From positions 124,001 to 188,000 of the forward strand of contig NW_027490266.1 in the NCBI RefSeq assembly GCF_050948175.1: a stretch of 64,000 nt of DNA, in the 5' to 3' direction. The position numbers were made by a program, and so were the translations under genes. Origin of the DNA: Xylocopa sonorina (lineage: Eukaryota > Arthropoda > Insecta > Hymenoptera > Apidae). The notes under the pieces are model-generated. The model was not told the origin of the DNA. It was given only the letters and a program-made list of their open reading frames with translations, and did not search any database. This document shows positions 1 through 13,766 of the stretch, in pieces; the stretch's first letter is position 1; the number at the start of each line of letters is the position of its first letter.

Positions 1-34
1 TTTCCTTGCAAAGAAGTGTCGCTTTTACGCTCAT

Positions 35-2009
35 TTGAATAGTAGACGAGGAATACATGACACTTCGCAAATCATATTATATCTTACCATGAAACGTGGA
101 AATGAGATGCGATATCGCGTTTTAAGAAGCATTCCATATCTATTGCTACGATACGTAGACATCTGCAAACGCTATTTCTTTGCAAGGAAGTGCCGCATTT
201 ACATTCATTTGAAGTGTAGACGAGGAATACATAACACTTCGCAAATCATATTATATCCTACCATGAAACATGGAAATGAGATGCGATATCGCGTTTAAAG
301 AAGCATTAGAACTCTATCGCTACGATACCTAGACATCTGCAGACGCTATTTCCTAGCAAGGAAGTGTCGCATTTACATTCATTTGAAGTGTAGACGAGGA
401 ATACATAACACTTCGCAAATCATATTATATCTTACCATGAAACATAGGAATGAGATGCGATATCGCGTTTTAAGAAGCATTAGACCTCTATTGCAACGAT
501 AGGTAGACATCTGCAAACGCCATTTCCTTGCAAAGAAGTGTCGCTTTTACACTCATTTGAATAGTAGACGAGGAATACATGACACTTCGCAAATCATATT
601 ATATCTTACCATGAACGTGGAAATGAGATGCGATATCGCGTTTTAAGAAGCATTCCATATCTATTGCTACGATACGTAGACATCTGCAAACGCTATTTCT
701 TTGCAAGGAAGTGTCGCATTTACATTCATTTGAAGTGTAGACGGGGAATACATAACACTTCGCAAATCATATTATATCCTACCATGAAACATGGAAATGA
801 GATGCGATATCGCGTTTAAACAAGCATTAGAACTCTATCGCTACGATACCTAGACATCTGCAGACGCTATTTCCTAGCAAGGAAGTGTCGCATTTACATT
901 CATTTGAAGTGTAGACGAGGAATACATAACACTTCGCAAATCATATTATATCTTACCATGAAACATAGGAATGAGATGCGATATCGCGTTTTAAGAAGCA
1001 TTAGACCTCTATTGCAACGATAGGTAGACATCTGCAAACGCCATTTCCTTGCAAAGAAGTGTCGCTTTTACACTCATTTGAATAGGTGACGAGGAATACA
1101 TGACACTTCGCAAATCATATTATATCTTACCATGAACGTGGAAATGAGATGCGATATCGCGTTTTAAGAAGCATTCCATATCTATTGCTACGATACGTAG
1201 ACATCTGCAAACGCTATTTCTTTGCAAGGAAGTGTCGCATTTACATTCATTTGAAGTGTAGACGGGGAATACATAACACTTCGCAAATCATATTATATCC
1301 TACCATGAAACATGGAAATGAGATGCGATATCGCGTTTAAACAAGCATTAGAACTCTATCGCTACGATACCTAGACATCTGCAGACGCTATTTCCTAGCA
1401 AGGAAGTGTCGCATTTACATTCATTTGAAGTGTAGACGAGGAATACATAACACTTCGCAAATCATATTATATCTTACCATGAAACATAGGAATGAGATGC
1501 GATATCGCGTTTTAAGAAGCATTAGACCTCTATTGCAACGATAGGTAGACATCTGCAAACGCCATTTCCTTGCAAAGAAGTGTCGCTTTTACACTCATTT
1601 GAATAGTAGACGAGGAATACATGACACCTCGCAAATCATATTATATCTTACCATGAACGTGGAAATGAGATGCGATATCGCGTTTTAAGAAGCATTCCAT
1701 ATCTATTGCTACGATACGTAGACATCTGCAAACGCTATTTCTTTGCAAGGAAGTGTCGCATTTACATTCATTTGAAGTGTAGACGGGGAATACATAACAC
1801 TTCGCAAATCATATTATATCCTACCATGAAACATGGAAATGAGATGCGATATCGCGTTTAAACAAGCATTAGAACTCTATCGCTACGATACCTAGACATC
1901 TGCAGACGCTATTTCCTAGCAAGGAAGTGTCGCATTTACATTCATTTGAAGTGTAGACGAGGAATACATAACACTTCGCAAATCATATTATATCTTACCA
2001 TGAAACATA
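35..2009 (+). repeat. Trimer HOR, 522/521/521 bp, about 3.8 copies
   Basis: Units start at 35, 557, 1078 and 1599 with an N-type monomer (TTGAATAGTAGACG), followed by one ending in GCGTTTAAA and one with TTGCAACGATAGG. Units 2 to 4 share a one-base deletion (CCATGAACGTGG instead of CCATGAAACGTGG, near 612, 1133 and 1654) and read GTTTAAACAAGC where unit 1 has GTTTAAAGAAGC. They therefore descend from one another more recently than from unit 1. The fourth unit stops matching near 2010. Related trimers recur at 9776, 10298, 13953, 14475, 18477, 19000, 20919 and 21441. Confidence 0.9.
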
Positions 2010-2833
2010 GAAATGAGATGCGATATCGCGTTTTAAGAATCATCTGAACTCTATTGCTACGATACGTAGACATCTGCATCCGTTATTTCCTAGCGAGGAA
2101 GTGTCGCATTCACATTCATTTGAAGTGTAGACGAGGAATACATAACACTTCGCAAATCATATTACATCTTACCATGAAACATAGAAATGAGATGCGATAT
2201 CGCGTTTTAAGAAGCATTAGAACTCTATTGCTACGATAGGTAGACATCTGCAAACGCTATTTCCTTGGAAGGAAGTGTCGCATTTACATTCATTTGAAGT
2301 GTAGACGAGGAATACATAACACCTCGCAAATCATATTATATCTTACCATGAAACATAGGAATGAGATGCGATATCGCGTTTTAAGAAGCATTAGACCTCT
2401 ATTGCAACGATAGGTAGACATCTGCAAACGCCATTTCCTTGCAAAGAAGTGTCGCTTTTACGCTCATTTGAATAGTAGACGAGGAATACATGACACTTCG
2501 CAAATCATATTATATCTTACCATGAAACGTGGAAATGAGATGCGATATCGCGTTTTAAGAAGCATTCCATATCTATTGCTACGATACGTAGACATCTGCA
2601 AACGCTATTTCTTTGCAAGAAAGTGCCGCATTTACACTAATTTGAATAGTAGACGAGGAATACTTGACACTTCGCAAATCATATTATATCTTACCATGAA
2701 GCGTAGAAATGAGATGCGATATCGCGTATTAAGAATCATAAGAACTCTATTGCTACGATACGTAGACATCTGCAAACGCTATTTCCTTGCAAGGAAGTGT
2801 CGCATTTACATTCATTTGAAGTGCAGACGAGGA
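2010..2833 (+). repeat. Mixed satellite monomers between trimer HOR and 3132-bp duplication
   Basis: About five ordinary monomers and two N-type monomers (2468, 2642). The stretch from about 2010 to 2340, with the unusual CTGCATCCGTTATTT variant near 2075, recurs almost unchanged 2784 bp (16 monomers) downstream at about 4794-5124. In that copy two monomers present here (around 2468) are missing. No non-satellite sequence is present. Confidence 0.85.
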
Positions 2834-4680
2834 ATACATAACACTTCGCAAATCATATTATATCTAACCATGAAACATAGAAATGAGATGCGATATCGCG
2901 TTTTAAGAAGCATTAGAACTCTATTGCTGCGATAGGTAAACATCTGCAAACGCTATTTCCTTGCAAGGAAGTGTTGCATTTACATTCATTTGAAGTGTAG
3001 ACGAGGAATACATGACACTTCGCAAATCATATTATGTCTTACCATGAAACATAGAAATGAGATGCGATATCGCGTTTTAAGAAGGATTAGAAATCTATTG
3101 CTACGATATGTAGACATCTGCAAACGCTATTTCCTAGCGAGGAAGTGTCGCATTCACATTCATTTGAAGTGTAGACGAGGAATACATAACACTTCGCAAA
3201 TCATATTATATCTTACCATGAAACATAGAAATGAGATGCGATATCGCGTTTTAGGAAGCATTAGAACACTATCGCTACGATATCTAGACATCTGCAGACG
3301 CTATTTCCTAGGAAGGAAGTGTCGCATTTACATTCATTTGAAGTGTAGACGAGGAATACATAACACTTCGCAAATCATATTATATCTAGCCATGAAACAT
3401 AGAAATGAGATGCGACATCGCGTTTTAAGAAGCATTACATATCTATTGCTACGATACGTAAACATCTGCAAACGCTATTTCCTAGCGAGGAAGTGTCGCA
3501 TTCATATTCATTTGAAGTGAAGACGAGGAATACATAACACTTCACAAATCATATTATATCTTACCATGAAAGATGGAAATGAGATGCGATATCGCGTTTT
3601 AAGAATCATAAGAACTCTATTGCTACGATACGTAGAAAACTGCAAACGCTAGTTCCTCGCAAGGAAGTGTCGCATTTACATTCATTTGAATCGTATACGA
3701 GGAATGCATAACACTTCGCAATGAATATTATATCTTATCATGAAACATAGATATGAGATGCAATATCTCGTTTTAAGAAGCATTTGAACTCTATTGCTAC
3801 GATACCTAGACATCTGCAGACGCTATTTCCTAGCAAGGAAGTGTCGCATTTACATTCATTTGAAGTGTAGACGAGGAATACATGACACTTCGCAAATCAT
3901 ATTATACCTTACCATGAAACATAGAAATGAGATGCGATATCGCGTTTTAAGAAGCATTAGAAATCTGTTGCTACGATACGTAGACATCTGCAAACGCTAT
4001 TTCTTTGCAAGGAAGTGTCGCATTTACATTCATTTGAAGTGTAGACGAGGAATACATAACACTTCGCAAATCATACTATATCTTACCATGAAACATAGAA
4101 ATGAGATGCGATTTCGCGTTTTAAGAAGCATTAGAACACTATTGCTACAGTAGGTAGACATCTGCAAACGCTATTTCCTAGCAAGGAAGTGTCGCATTTA
4201 CATTCATTTGAAGTGTAGACGAGGAATACATGACACTTCGCAAATCATATTATATCTTACCATGAAACATAGAAATGAGATGCGATATCGCGTTTTAAGA
4301 AGCATTAGAAATCTATAGCTACGATACGTAGACATCTGCAAACGCTATTTCCATGCTAGGAAGTGACGCATTTACACTCATTTGAATAGTAGACGAGGAA
4401 TACTTGACACTTCGCAAATCATATTATATCTTACCATGAAACGTAGAAATGGGATGCGATATCGCGTCTTAAGAAGCATTACATATCTATTGCTACGATA
4501 CGTAGACATCTGCAAACGCTATTTCTTTGCAAGGAAGTGTCGCATTTACATTCATTTGAAGTGTAGACGAGGAATACATAACACTTCGCAAATCATATTA
4601 TATCTTACCATGAAACATAGGAATGAGATGCGATATCGCGTTTTAAGAAGCATTAGACCTCTATTGCAACGATAGGTAGA
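2834..4680 (+). repeat. Segmental duplication, copy 1 (offset 3132 bp = 18 monomers)
   Basis: This 1.85-kb segment matches 5966-7812 almost base for base. I noticed only isolated substitutions, for example GAACACTATTG near 4136 against GAACTCTATTG near 7268, and GAATGAGATG against GAATGACATG near 7755. It contains the D-class monomer at 3686, preceded by a monomer with the rare CGCTAGTTCCTCGCAAGG variant, and an N-type monomer at 4382. Confidence 0.88.
3686..3859 (+). repeat. D-class divergent monomer, subtype D1 (first copy)
   Basis: The D class differs from the consensus at linked sites: TTGAATCGTATACGAGG, GAATGCATAAC, CGCAATGAATATT, CTTATCATG, CATAGATATGAGATG and GCAATATCTCG. It has lost the GCGATATCGC palindrome and carries an in-frame TGA (CGCAATGA). 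Subtype D1 monomers start at 3686, 6818, 9428, 11865, 13083, 15693, 23349, 25785, 26655, 28047, 31178, 35180, 37617 and 40054. The copies at 23349, 35180, 37617 and 40054 also share CATGAAGCATAG. D monomers are usually followed by GAAGCATTTGAAC and a CCTAGACATCTGCAG unit. Confidence 0.88.
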
Positions 4681-5269
4681 CATCTGCAAACGCCATTTCC
4701 TTGCAAGGAAGTGTCGCATTTACATTCATTTGAAGTGTAGACGAGGAATACATAACACTTCGCAAATCATATTATATCTTACCATGAAACATAGAAATGA
4801 GATGCGATATCGCGTTTTAAGAATCATCTGAACTCTATTGCTACGATACGTAGACATCTGCATCCGTTATTTCCTAGCGAGGAAGTGTCGCATTCACATT
4901 CATTTGAAGTGTAGACGAGGAATACATAACACTTCGCAAATCATATTACATCTTACCATGAAACATAGAAATGAGATGCGATATCGCGTTTTAAGAAGCA
5001 TTAGAACTCTATTGCTACGATAGGTAGACATCTGCAAACGCTATTTCCTTGGAAGGAAGTGTCGCATTTACATTCATTTGAAGTGTAGACGAGGAATACA
5101 TAACACCTCGCAAATCATATTATATCTTACCATGAAGCGTAGAAATGAGATGCGATATCGCGTATTAAGAATCATAAGAACTCTATTGCTACGATACGTA
5201 GACATCTGCAAACGCTATTTCCTTGCAAGGAAGTGTCGCATTTACATTCATTTGAAGTGCAGACGAGGA

Positions 5270-6661
5270 ATACATAACACTTCGCAAATCATATTATATC
5301 TAACCATGAAACATAGAAATGAGATGCGATATCGCGTTTTAAGAAGCATTAGAACTCTATTGCTGCGATAGGTAAACATCTGCAAACGCTATTTCCTTGC
5401 AAGGAAGTGTTGCATTTACATTCATTTGAAGTGTAGACGAGGAATACATGACACTTCGCAAATCATATTATGTCTTACCATGAAACATAGAAATGAGATG
5501 CGATATCGCGTTTTAAGAAGGATTAGAAATCTATTGCTACGATATGTAGACATCTGCAAACGCTATTTCCTAGCGAGGAAGTGTCGCATTCACATTCATT
5601 TGAAGTGTAGACGAGGAATACATAACACTTCGCAAATCATATTATATCTTACCATGAAACATAGAAATGAGATGCGATATCGCGTTTTAGGAAGCATTAG
5701 AACACTATCGCTACGATATCTAGACATCTGCAGACGCTATTTCCTAGGAAGGAAGTGTCGCATTTACATTCATTTGAAGTGTAGACGAGGAATACATAAC
5801 ACTTCGCAAATCATATTATATCTAGCCATGAAACATAGAAATGAGATGCGACATCGCGTTTTAAGAAGCATTACATATCTATTGCTACGATACGTAAACA
5901 TCTGCAAACGCTATTTCCTAGCGAGGAAGTGTCGCATTCATATTCATTTGAAGTGAAGACGAGGAATACATAACACTTCGCAAATCATATTATATCTAAC
6001 CATGAAACATAGAAATGAGATGCGATATCGCGTTTTAAGAAGCATTAGAACTCTATTGCTGCGATAGGTAAACATCTGCAAACGCTATTTCCTTGCAAGG
6101 AAGTGTTGCATTTACATTCATTTGAAGTGTAGACGAGGAATACATGACACTTCGCAAATCATATTATGTCTTACCATGAAACATAGAAATGAGATGCGAT
6201 ATCGCGTTTTAAGAAGGATTAGAAATCTATTGCTACGATATGTAGACATCTGCAAACGCTATTTCCTAGCGAGGAAGTGTCGCATTCACATTCATTTGAA
6301 GTGTAGACGAGGAATACATAACACTTCGCAAATCATATTATATCTTACCATGAAACATAGAAATGAGATGCGATATCGCGTTTTAGGAAGCATTAGAACA
6401 CTATCGCTACGATATCTAGACATCTGCAGACGCTATTTCCTAGGAAGGAAGTGTCGCATTTACATTCATTTGAAGTGTAGACGAGGAATACATAACACTT
6501 CGCAAATCATATTATATCTAGCCATGAAACATAGAAATGAGATGCGACATCGCGTTTTAAGAAGCATTACATATCTATTGCTACGATACGTAAACATCTG
6601 CAAACGCTATTTCCTAGCGAGGAAGTGTCGCATTCATATTCATTTGAAGTGAAGACGAGGA
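5270..6661 (+). repeat. Tandem duplication of 696 bp (4 monomers)
   Basis: Copy 1 is about 5270-5965 and copy 2 about 5966-6661, effectively identical by eye. Both contain the distinctive monomers TTATGTCTTACC, CGATATCTAGAC and GCGACATCGCG in the same order. The junction lies inside the hybrid monomer at 5948-6121, so this is a tandem duplication of four whole monomers. Confidence 0.88.
5948..6121 (+). repeat. Hybrid monomer at a 696-bp duplication junction
   Basis: The left end reads GAAGTGAAGACG, as in the monomer at 6644. From CACTTCGCAAATC onward, including TATATCTAACC, it matches the monomer at 5252. Monomer 6644 has CACTTCACAAATC and monomer 5252 has GTGCAGACG, so the switch is confined to about 5957-5979. 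The hybrid is exactly one monomer long. Confidence 0.8.
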
Positions 6662-7812
6662 ATACATAACACTTCACAAATCATATTATATCTTACCATG
6701 AAAGATGGAAATGAGATGCGATATCGCGTTTTAAGAATCATAAGAACTCTATTGCTACGATACGTAGAAAACTGCAAACGCTAGTTCCTCGCAAGGAAGT
6801 GTCGCATTTACATTCATTTGAATCGTATACGAGGAATGCATAACACTTCGCAATGAATATTATATCTTATCATGAAACATAGATATGAGATGCAATATCT
6901 CGTTTTAAGAAGCATTTGAACTCTATTGCTACGATACCTAGACATCTGCAGACGCTATTTCCTAGCAAGGAAGTGTCGCATTTACATTCATTTGAAGTGT
7001 AGACGAGGAATACATGACACTTCGCAAATCATATTATACCTTACCATGAAACATAGAAATGAGATGCGATATCGCGTTTTAAGAAGCATTAGAAATCTGT
7101 TGCTACGATACGTAGACATCTGCAAACGCTATTTCTTTGCAAGGAAGTGTCGCATTTACATTCATTTGAAGTGTAGACGAGGAATACATAACACTTCGCA
7201 AATCATACTATATCTTACCATGAAACATAGAAATGAGATGCGATTTCGCGTTTTAAGAAGCATTAGAACTCTATTGCTACAGTAGGTAGACATCTGCAAA
7301 CGCTATTTCCTAGCAAGGAAGTGTCGCATTTACATTCATTTGAAGTGTAGACGAGGAATACATGACACTTCGCAAATCATATTATATCTTACCATGAAAC
7401 ATAGAAATGAGATGCGATATCGCGTTTTAAGAAGCATTAGAAATCTATAGCTACGATACGTAGACATCTGCAAACGCTATTTCCATGCTAGGAAGTGACG
7501 CATTTACACTCATTTGAATAGTAGACGAGGAATACTTGACACTTCGCAAATCATATTATATCTTACCATGAAACGTAGAAATGGGATGCGATATCGCGTC
7601 TTAAGAAGCATTACATATCTATTGCTACGATACGTAGACATCTGCAAACGCTATTTCTTTGCAAGGAAGTGTCGCATTTACATTCATTTGAAGTGTAGAC
7701 GAGGAATACATAACACTTCGCAAATCATATTATATCTTACCATGAAACATAGGAATGACATGCGATATCGCGTTTTAAGAAGCATTAGACCTCTATTGCA
7801 ACGATAGGTAGA
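5966..7812 (+). repeat. Segmental duplication, copy 2 (offset 3132 bp)
   Basis: Partner of 2834-4680. It carries the second D-class monomer (6818), the CGCTAGTTCCTCGC variant just upstream of it, and an N-type monomer at 7514. Its left part overlaps the second copy of the 696-bp duplication, so two duplications of different size are superimposed here. Confidence 0.87.
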
Positions 7813-10800
7813 CATCTGCAAACGCCATTTCCTTGCAAAGAAGTGTCGCTTTTACGCTCATTTGAATAGTAGACGAGGAATACATGACACTTCGCAAATC
7901 ATATTATATCTTACCATGAAACGTGGAAATGAGATGCGATATCGCGTTTTAAGAAGCATTCCATATCTATTGCTACGATACGTAGACATCTGCAAACGCT
8001 ATTTCTTTGCAAGGAAGTGCCGCATTTACATTCATTTGAAGTGTAGACGAGGAATACATAACACTTCGCAAATCATATTATATCCTACCATGAAACATGG
8101 AAATGAGATGCGATATCGCGTTTAAACAAGCATTAGAACTCTATCGCTACGATACCTAGACATCTGCAGACGCTATTTCCTAGCAAGGAAGTGTCGCATT
8201 TACATTCATTTGAAGTGTAGACGAGGAATACATAACACTTCGCAAATCATATTATATCTTACCATGAAACATAGAAATGAGATGCGATATCGCGTTTTAA
8301 GAATCATCTGAAATCTATTGCTACGATACGTAGACATCTGCATCCGTTATTTCTTAGCGAGGAAGTGTCGCATTCACATTCATTTGAAGTGTAGACGAGG
8401 AATACATAACACTTCGCAAATCATATTACATCTTACCATGAAACATAGAAATGAGATGCGATATCGCGTTTTAAGAAGCATTAGAACTCTATTGCTACGA
8501 TAGGTAGACATCTGCAAACGCTATTTCCTTGGAAGGAAGTGTCGCATTTACATTCATTTGAAGTGTAGACGAGGAATACATAACACCTCGCAAATCATAT
8601 CATATCTTACCATGAAGCGTAGAAATGAGATGCGATATCGCGTATTAAGAATCATAAGAACTCTATTGCTACGATACGTAGACATCTGCAAACGCTATTT
8701 CCTTGCAAGGAAGTGTCGCATTTACATTCATTTGAAGTGTAGACGAGGAATACATGACACTTCGTAAATCATATTATGTCTTACCATGAAACATAGAAAT
8801 GAGATGCGATATCGCGTTTTAAGAAGGATTAGAAATCTATTGCTACGATATGTAGACATCTGCAAACGCTATTTCCTAGCGAGGAAGTGTCGCATTCACA
8901 TTCATTTGAAGTGTAGACGAGGAATACATAACACTTCGCAAATCATATTATATCTTACCATGAAACATAGAAATGAGATGCGATATCGCGTTTTAGGAAG
9001 CATTAGAACACTATCGCTACGATATCTAGACATCTGCAGACGCTATTTCCTAGGAAGGAAGTGTCGCATTTACATTCATTTGAAGTGTAGACGAGGAATA
9101 CATAACACTTCGCAAATCATATTATATCTAGCCATGAAACATAGAAATGAGATGCGACATCGCGTTTTAAGAAGCATTACATATCTATTGCTACGATACG
9201 TAAACATCTGCAAACGCTATTTCCTAGCGAGGAAGTGTCGCATTCACATTCATTTGAAGTGAAGACGAGGAATACATAACACTTCACAAATCATATTATA
9301 TCTTACCATGAAAGATGGAAATGAGATGCGATATCGCGTTTTAAGAATCATAAGAACTCTATTGCTACGATACGTAGAAAACTGCAAACGCTAGTTCCTC
9401 GCAAGGAAGTGTCGCATTTACATTCATTTGAATCGTATACGAGGAATGCATAACACTTCGCAATGAATATTATATCTTATCATGAAACATAGATATGAGA
9501 TGCAATATCTCGTTTTAAGAAGCATTTGAACTCTATTGCTACGATACCTAGACATCTGCAGACGCTATTTCCTAGCAAGGAAGTGTCGCATTTACATTCA
9601 TTTGAAGTGTAGACGAGGAATACATAACACTTCGCAAATCATATTATATCTTACCATGAAACATAGGAATGAGATGCGATATCGCGTTTTAAGAAGCATT
9701 AGACCTCTATTGCAACGATAGGTAGACATCTGCAAACGCCATTTCCTTGCAAAGAAGTGTCGCTTTTACGCTCATTTGAATAGTAGACGAGGAATACATG
9801 ACACTTCGCAAATCATATTATATCTTACCATGAAACGTGGAAATGAGATGCGATATCGCGTTTTAAGAAGCATTCCATATCTATTGCTACGATACGTAGA
9901 CATCTGCAAACGCTATTTCTTTGCAAGGAAGTGCCGCATTTACATTCATTTGAAGTGTAGACGAGGAATACATAACACTTCGCAAATCATATTATATCCT
10001 ATCATGAAACATGGAAATGAGATGCGATATCGCGTTTAAAGAAGCATTAGAACTCTATCGCTACGATACCTAGACATCTGCAGACGCTATTTCCTAGCAA
10101 GGAAGTGTCGCATTTACATTCATTTGAAGTGTAGACGAGGAATACATAACACTTCGCAAATCATATTGTATCTTACCATGAAACATAGGAATGAGATGCG
10201 ATATCGCGTTTTAAGAAGCATTAGACCTCTATTGCAACGATAGGTAGACATCTGCAAACGCCATTTCCTTGCAAAGAAGTGTCGCTTTTACACTCATTTG
10301 AATAGTAGACGAGGAATACATGACACTTCGCAAATCATATTATATCTTACCATGAAACGTGGAAATGAGATGCGATATCGCGTTTTAAGAAGCATTCCAT
10401 ATCTATTGCTACGATACGTAGACATGTGCAAACGCTATTTCTTTGCAAGGAAGTGTCGCATTTACATTCATTTGAAGTGTAGACGGGGAATACATAACAC
10501 TTCGCAAATCATATTATATCCTACCATGAAACATGGAAATGAGATGCGATATCGCGTTTAAACAAGCATTAGAACTCTATCGCTACGATACCTAGACATC
10601 TGCAGACGCTATTTCCTAGCAAGGAAGTGTCGCATTTACATTCATTTGAAGTGTAGACGAGGAATACATAACACTTCGCAAATCATATTATATCCTACCA
10701 TGAAACATAGAAATGAGATGCGATATCGCGTTTTAAGAATCATCTGAACTCTATTGCTACGATACGTAGACATCTGCATCCGTTATTTCTTAGCGAGGAA

Positions 10801-12062
10801 GTGTCGCATTCACATTCATTTGAAGTGTAGACGAGGAATACATAACACTTCGCAAATCATATTACATCTTACCATGAAACATAGAAATGAGATGCGATAT
10901 CGCGTTTTAAGAAGCATTAGAACTCTATTGCTACGATAGGTAGACATCTGCAAACGCTATTTCCTTGGAAGGAAGTGTCGCATTTACATTCATTTGAAGT
11001 GTAGACGAGGAATACATAACACCTCGCAAATCATATCATATCTTACCATGAAGCGTAGAAATGAGATGCGATATCGCGTATTAAGAATCATAAGAACTCT
11101 ATTGCTACGATACGTAGACATCTGCAAACGCTATTTCCTTGCAAGGAAGTGTCGCATTTACATTCATTTGAAGTGTAGACGAGGAATACATGACACTTCG
11201 TAAATCATATTATGTCTTACCATGAAACATAGAAATGAGATGCGATATCGCGTTTTAAGAAGGATTAGAAATCTATTGCTACGATATGTAGACATCTGCA
11301 AACGCTATTTCCTAGCGAGGAAGTGTCGCATTCACATTCATTTGAAGTGTAGACGAGGAATACATAACACTTCGCAAATCATATTATATCTTACCATGAA
11401 ACATAGAAATGAGATGCGATATCGCGTTTTAGGAAGCATTAGAACACTATCGCTACGATATCTAGACATCTGCAGACGCTATTTCCTAGGAAGGAAGTGT
11501 CGCATTTACATTCATTTGAAGTGTAGACGAGGAATACATAACACTTCGCAAATCATATTATATCTAGCCATGAAACATAGAAATGAGATGCGACATCGCG
11601 TTTTAAGAAGCATTACATATCTATTGCTACGATACGTAAACATCTGCAAAACGCTATTTCCTAGCGAGGAAGTGTCGCATTCACATTCATTTGAAGCGAA
11701 GACGAGGAATACATAACACTTCACAAATCATATTATATCTTACCATGAAAGATGGAAATGAGATGCGATATCGCGTTTTAAGAATCATAAGAACTCTATT
11801 GCTACGATACGTAGAAAACTGCAAACGCTAGTTCCTCGCAAGGAAGTGTCGCATTTACATTCATTTGAATCGTATACGAGGAATGCATAACACTTCGCAA
11901 TGAATATTATATCTTATCATGAAACATAGATATGAGATGCAATATCTCGTTTTAAGAAGCATTTGAACTCTATTGCTACGATACCTAGACATCTGCAGAC
12001 GCTATTTCCTAGCAAGGAAGTGTCGCATTTACATTCATTTGAAGTGTAGACGAGGAATACAT
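7690..12062 (+). repeat. 14-mer HOR pair, period 2436 bp
   Basis: Copy 1 runs from about 7690 to 10125. A partial copy 2 runs from 10126 to about 12062 at an offset of 2436 bp (14 monomers), or 2437 bp after a one-base insertion in CTGCAAAACGCT near 11648. Shared rare variants include ATTTCTTAGCGAGG near 8350 and 10786, TCATATCATATC near 8596 and 11033, and CTTCGTAAATC near 8762 and 11198. D-class monomers fall at 9428 and 11865. Confidence 0.87.
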
Positions 12063-13766
12063 GACACTTCGCAAATCATATTATACCTTACCATGAAACA
12101 TAGAAATGAGATGCGATATCGCGTTTTAAGAAGCATTAGAAATCTGTTGCTACGATACGTAGACATCTGCAAACGCTATTTCTTTGCAAGGAAGTGTCGC
12201 ATTTACATTCATTTGAAGTGTAGACGAGGAATACATAACACTTCGCAAATCATACTATATCTTACCATGAAACATAGAAATGAGATGCGATTTCGCGTTT
12301 TAAGAAGCATTAGAACTCTATTGCTACAGTAGGTAGACATCTGCAAACGCTATTTCCTAGCAAGGAAGTGTCGCATTTACATTCATTTGAAGTGTAGACG
12401 AGGAATACATGACACTTCGCAAATCATATTATATCTTACCATGAAACATAGAAATGAGATGCGATATCACGTTTTAAGAAGCATTAGAAATCTATAGCTA
12501 CGATACGTAGACATCTGCAAACGCTATTTCCATGCTAGGAAGTGACGCATTTACACTCATTTGAATAGTAGACGAGGAATACTTGACACTTCGCAAATCA
12601 TATTATATCTTACCATGAAACGTAGAAATGGGATGCGATATCGCGTCTTAAGAAGCATTACATATCTATTGCTACGATACGTAGACATCTGCAAACGCTA
12701 TTTCGTTGCAAGGAAGTGTCGCATTTACATTCATTTGAAGTGTAGACGAGGAATACATAACACTTCACAAATCATATTATATCCTACCATGAAACATGGA
12801 AATGAGATGCGATATCGCGTTTAAAGAAGCATTAGAACTCTATCGCTACGATACCTAGACAACTGCAGACGCTATTTCCTATCAAGGAAGTGTCGCATTT
12901 ACATTCAATTGAAGTGTAGACGAGGAATAAATAACACTTCGCAAATCATGTTATATCTTACCATGAAACATAGAAATGAGATGCGATATCGCGTTTTAAG
13001 ATTCATCTGAACTCTATTGCTACGATACGTAGACATCTGCATCCGTTATTTCCTAGCAAGGAAGTGTCGCATTTACATTCATTTGAATCGTATACGAGGA
13101 ATGCATAACACTTCGCAATGAATATTATATCTTATCATGAAACATAGATATGAGATGCAATATCTCGTTTTAAGAAGCATTTGAACTCTATTGCTACGAT
13201 ACCTAGACATCTGCAGACGCTATTTCCTAGCAAGGAAGTGTCGCATTTACATTCATTTGAAGTGTAGACGAGGAATACATGACACTTCGCAAATTGTATT
13301 ATACCTTACCATGAAACATAGAAATGAGATGCGATATCGCGTTTTAAGAAGCATTAGAAATCTGTTGCTACGATACGTAGACATCTGCAAACGCTATTTC
13401 TTTGCAAGGAAGTGTCGCATTTACATTCATTTGAAGTGTAGACGAGGAATACATAACACTTCGCAAATCATACTATATCTTACCATGAAACATAGAAATG
13501 AGATGCGATTTCGCGTTTTAAGAAGCATTAGAACTCTATTGCTACAGTAGGTAGACATCTGCAAACGCTATTTCCTAGCAAGGAAGTGTCGCATTTACAT
13601 TCATTTGAAGTGTAGACGAGGAATACATGACACTTCGCAAATCATATTATATCTTACCATGAAACATAGAAATGAGATGCGATATCGCGTTTTAAGAAGC
13701 ATTAGAAATCTATAGCTACGATACGTAGACATCTGCAAACGCTATTTCCATGCTAGGAAGTGACGA

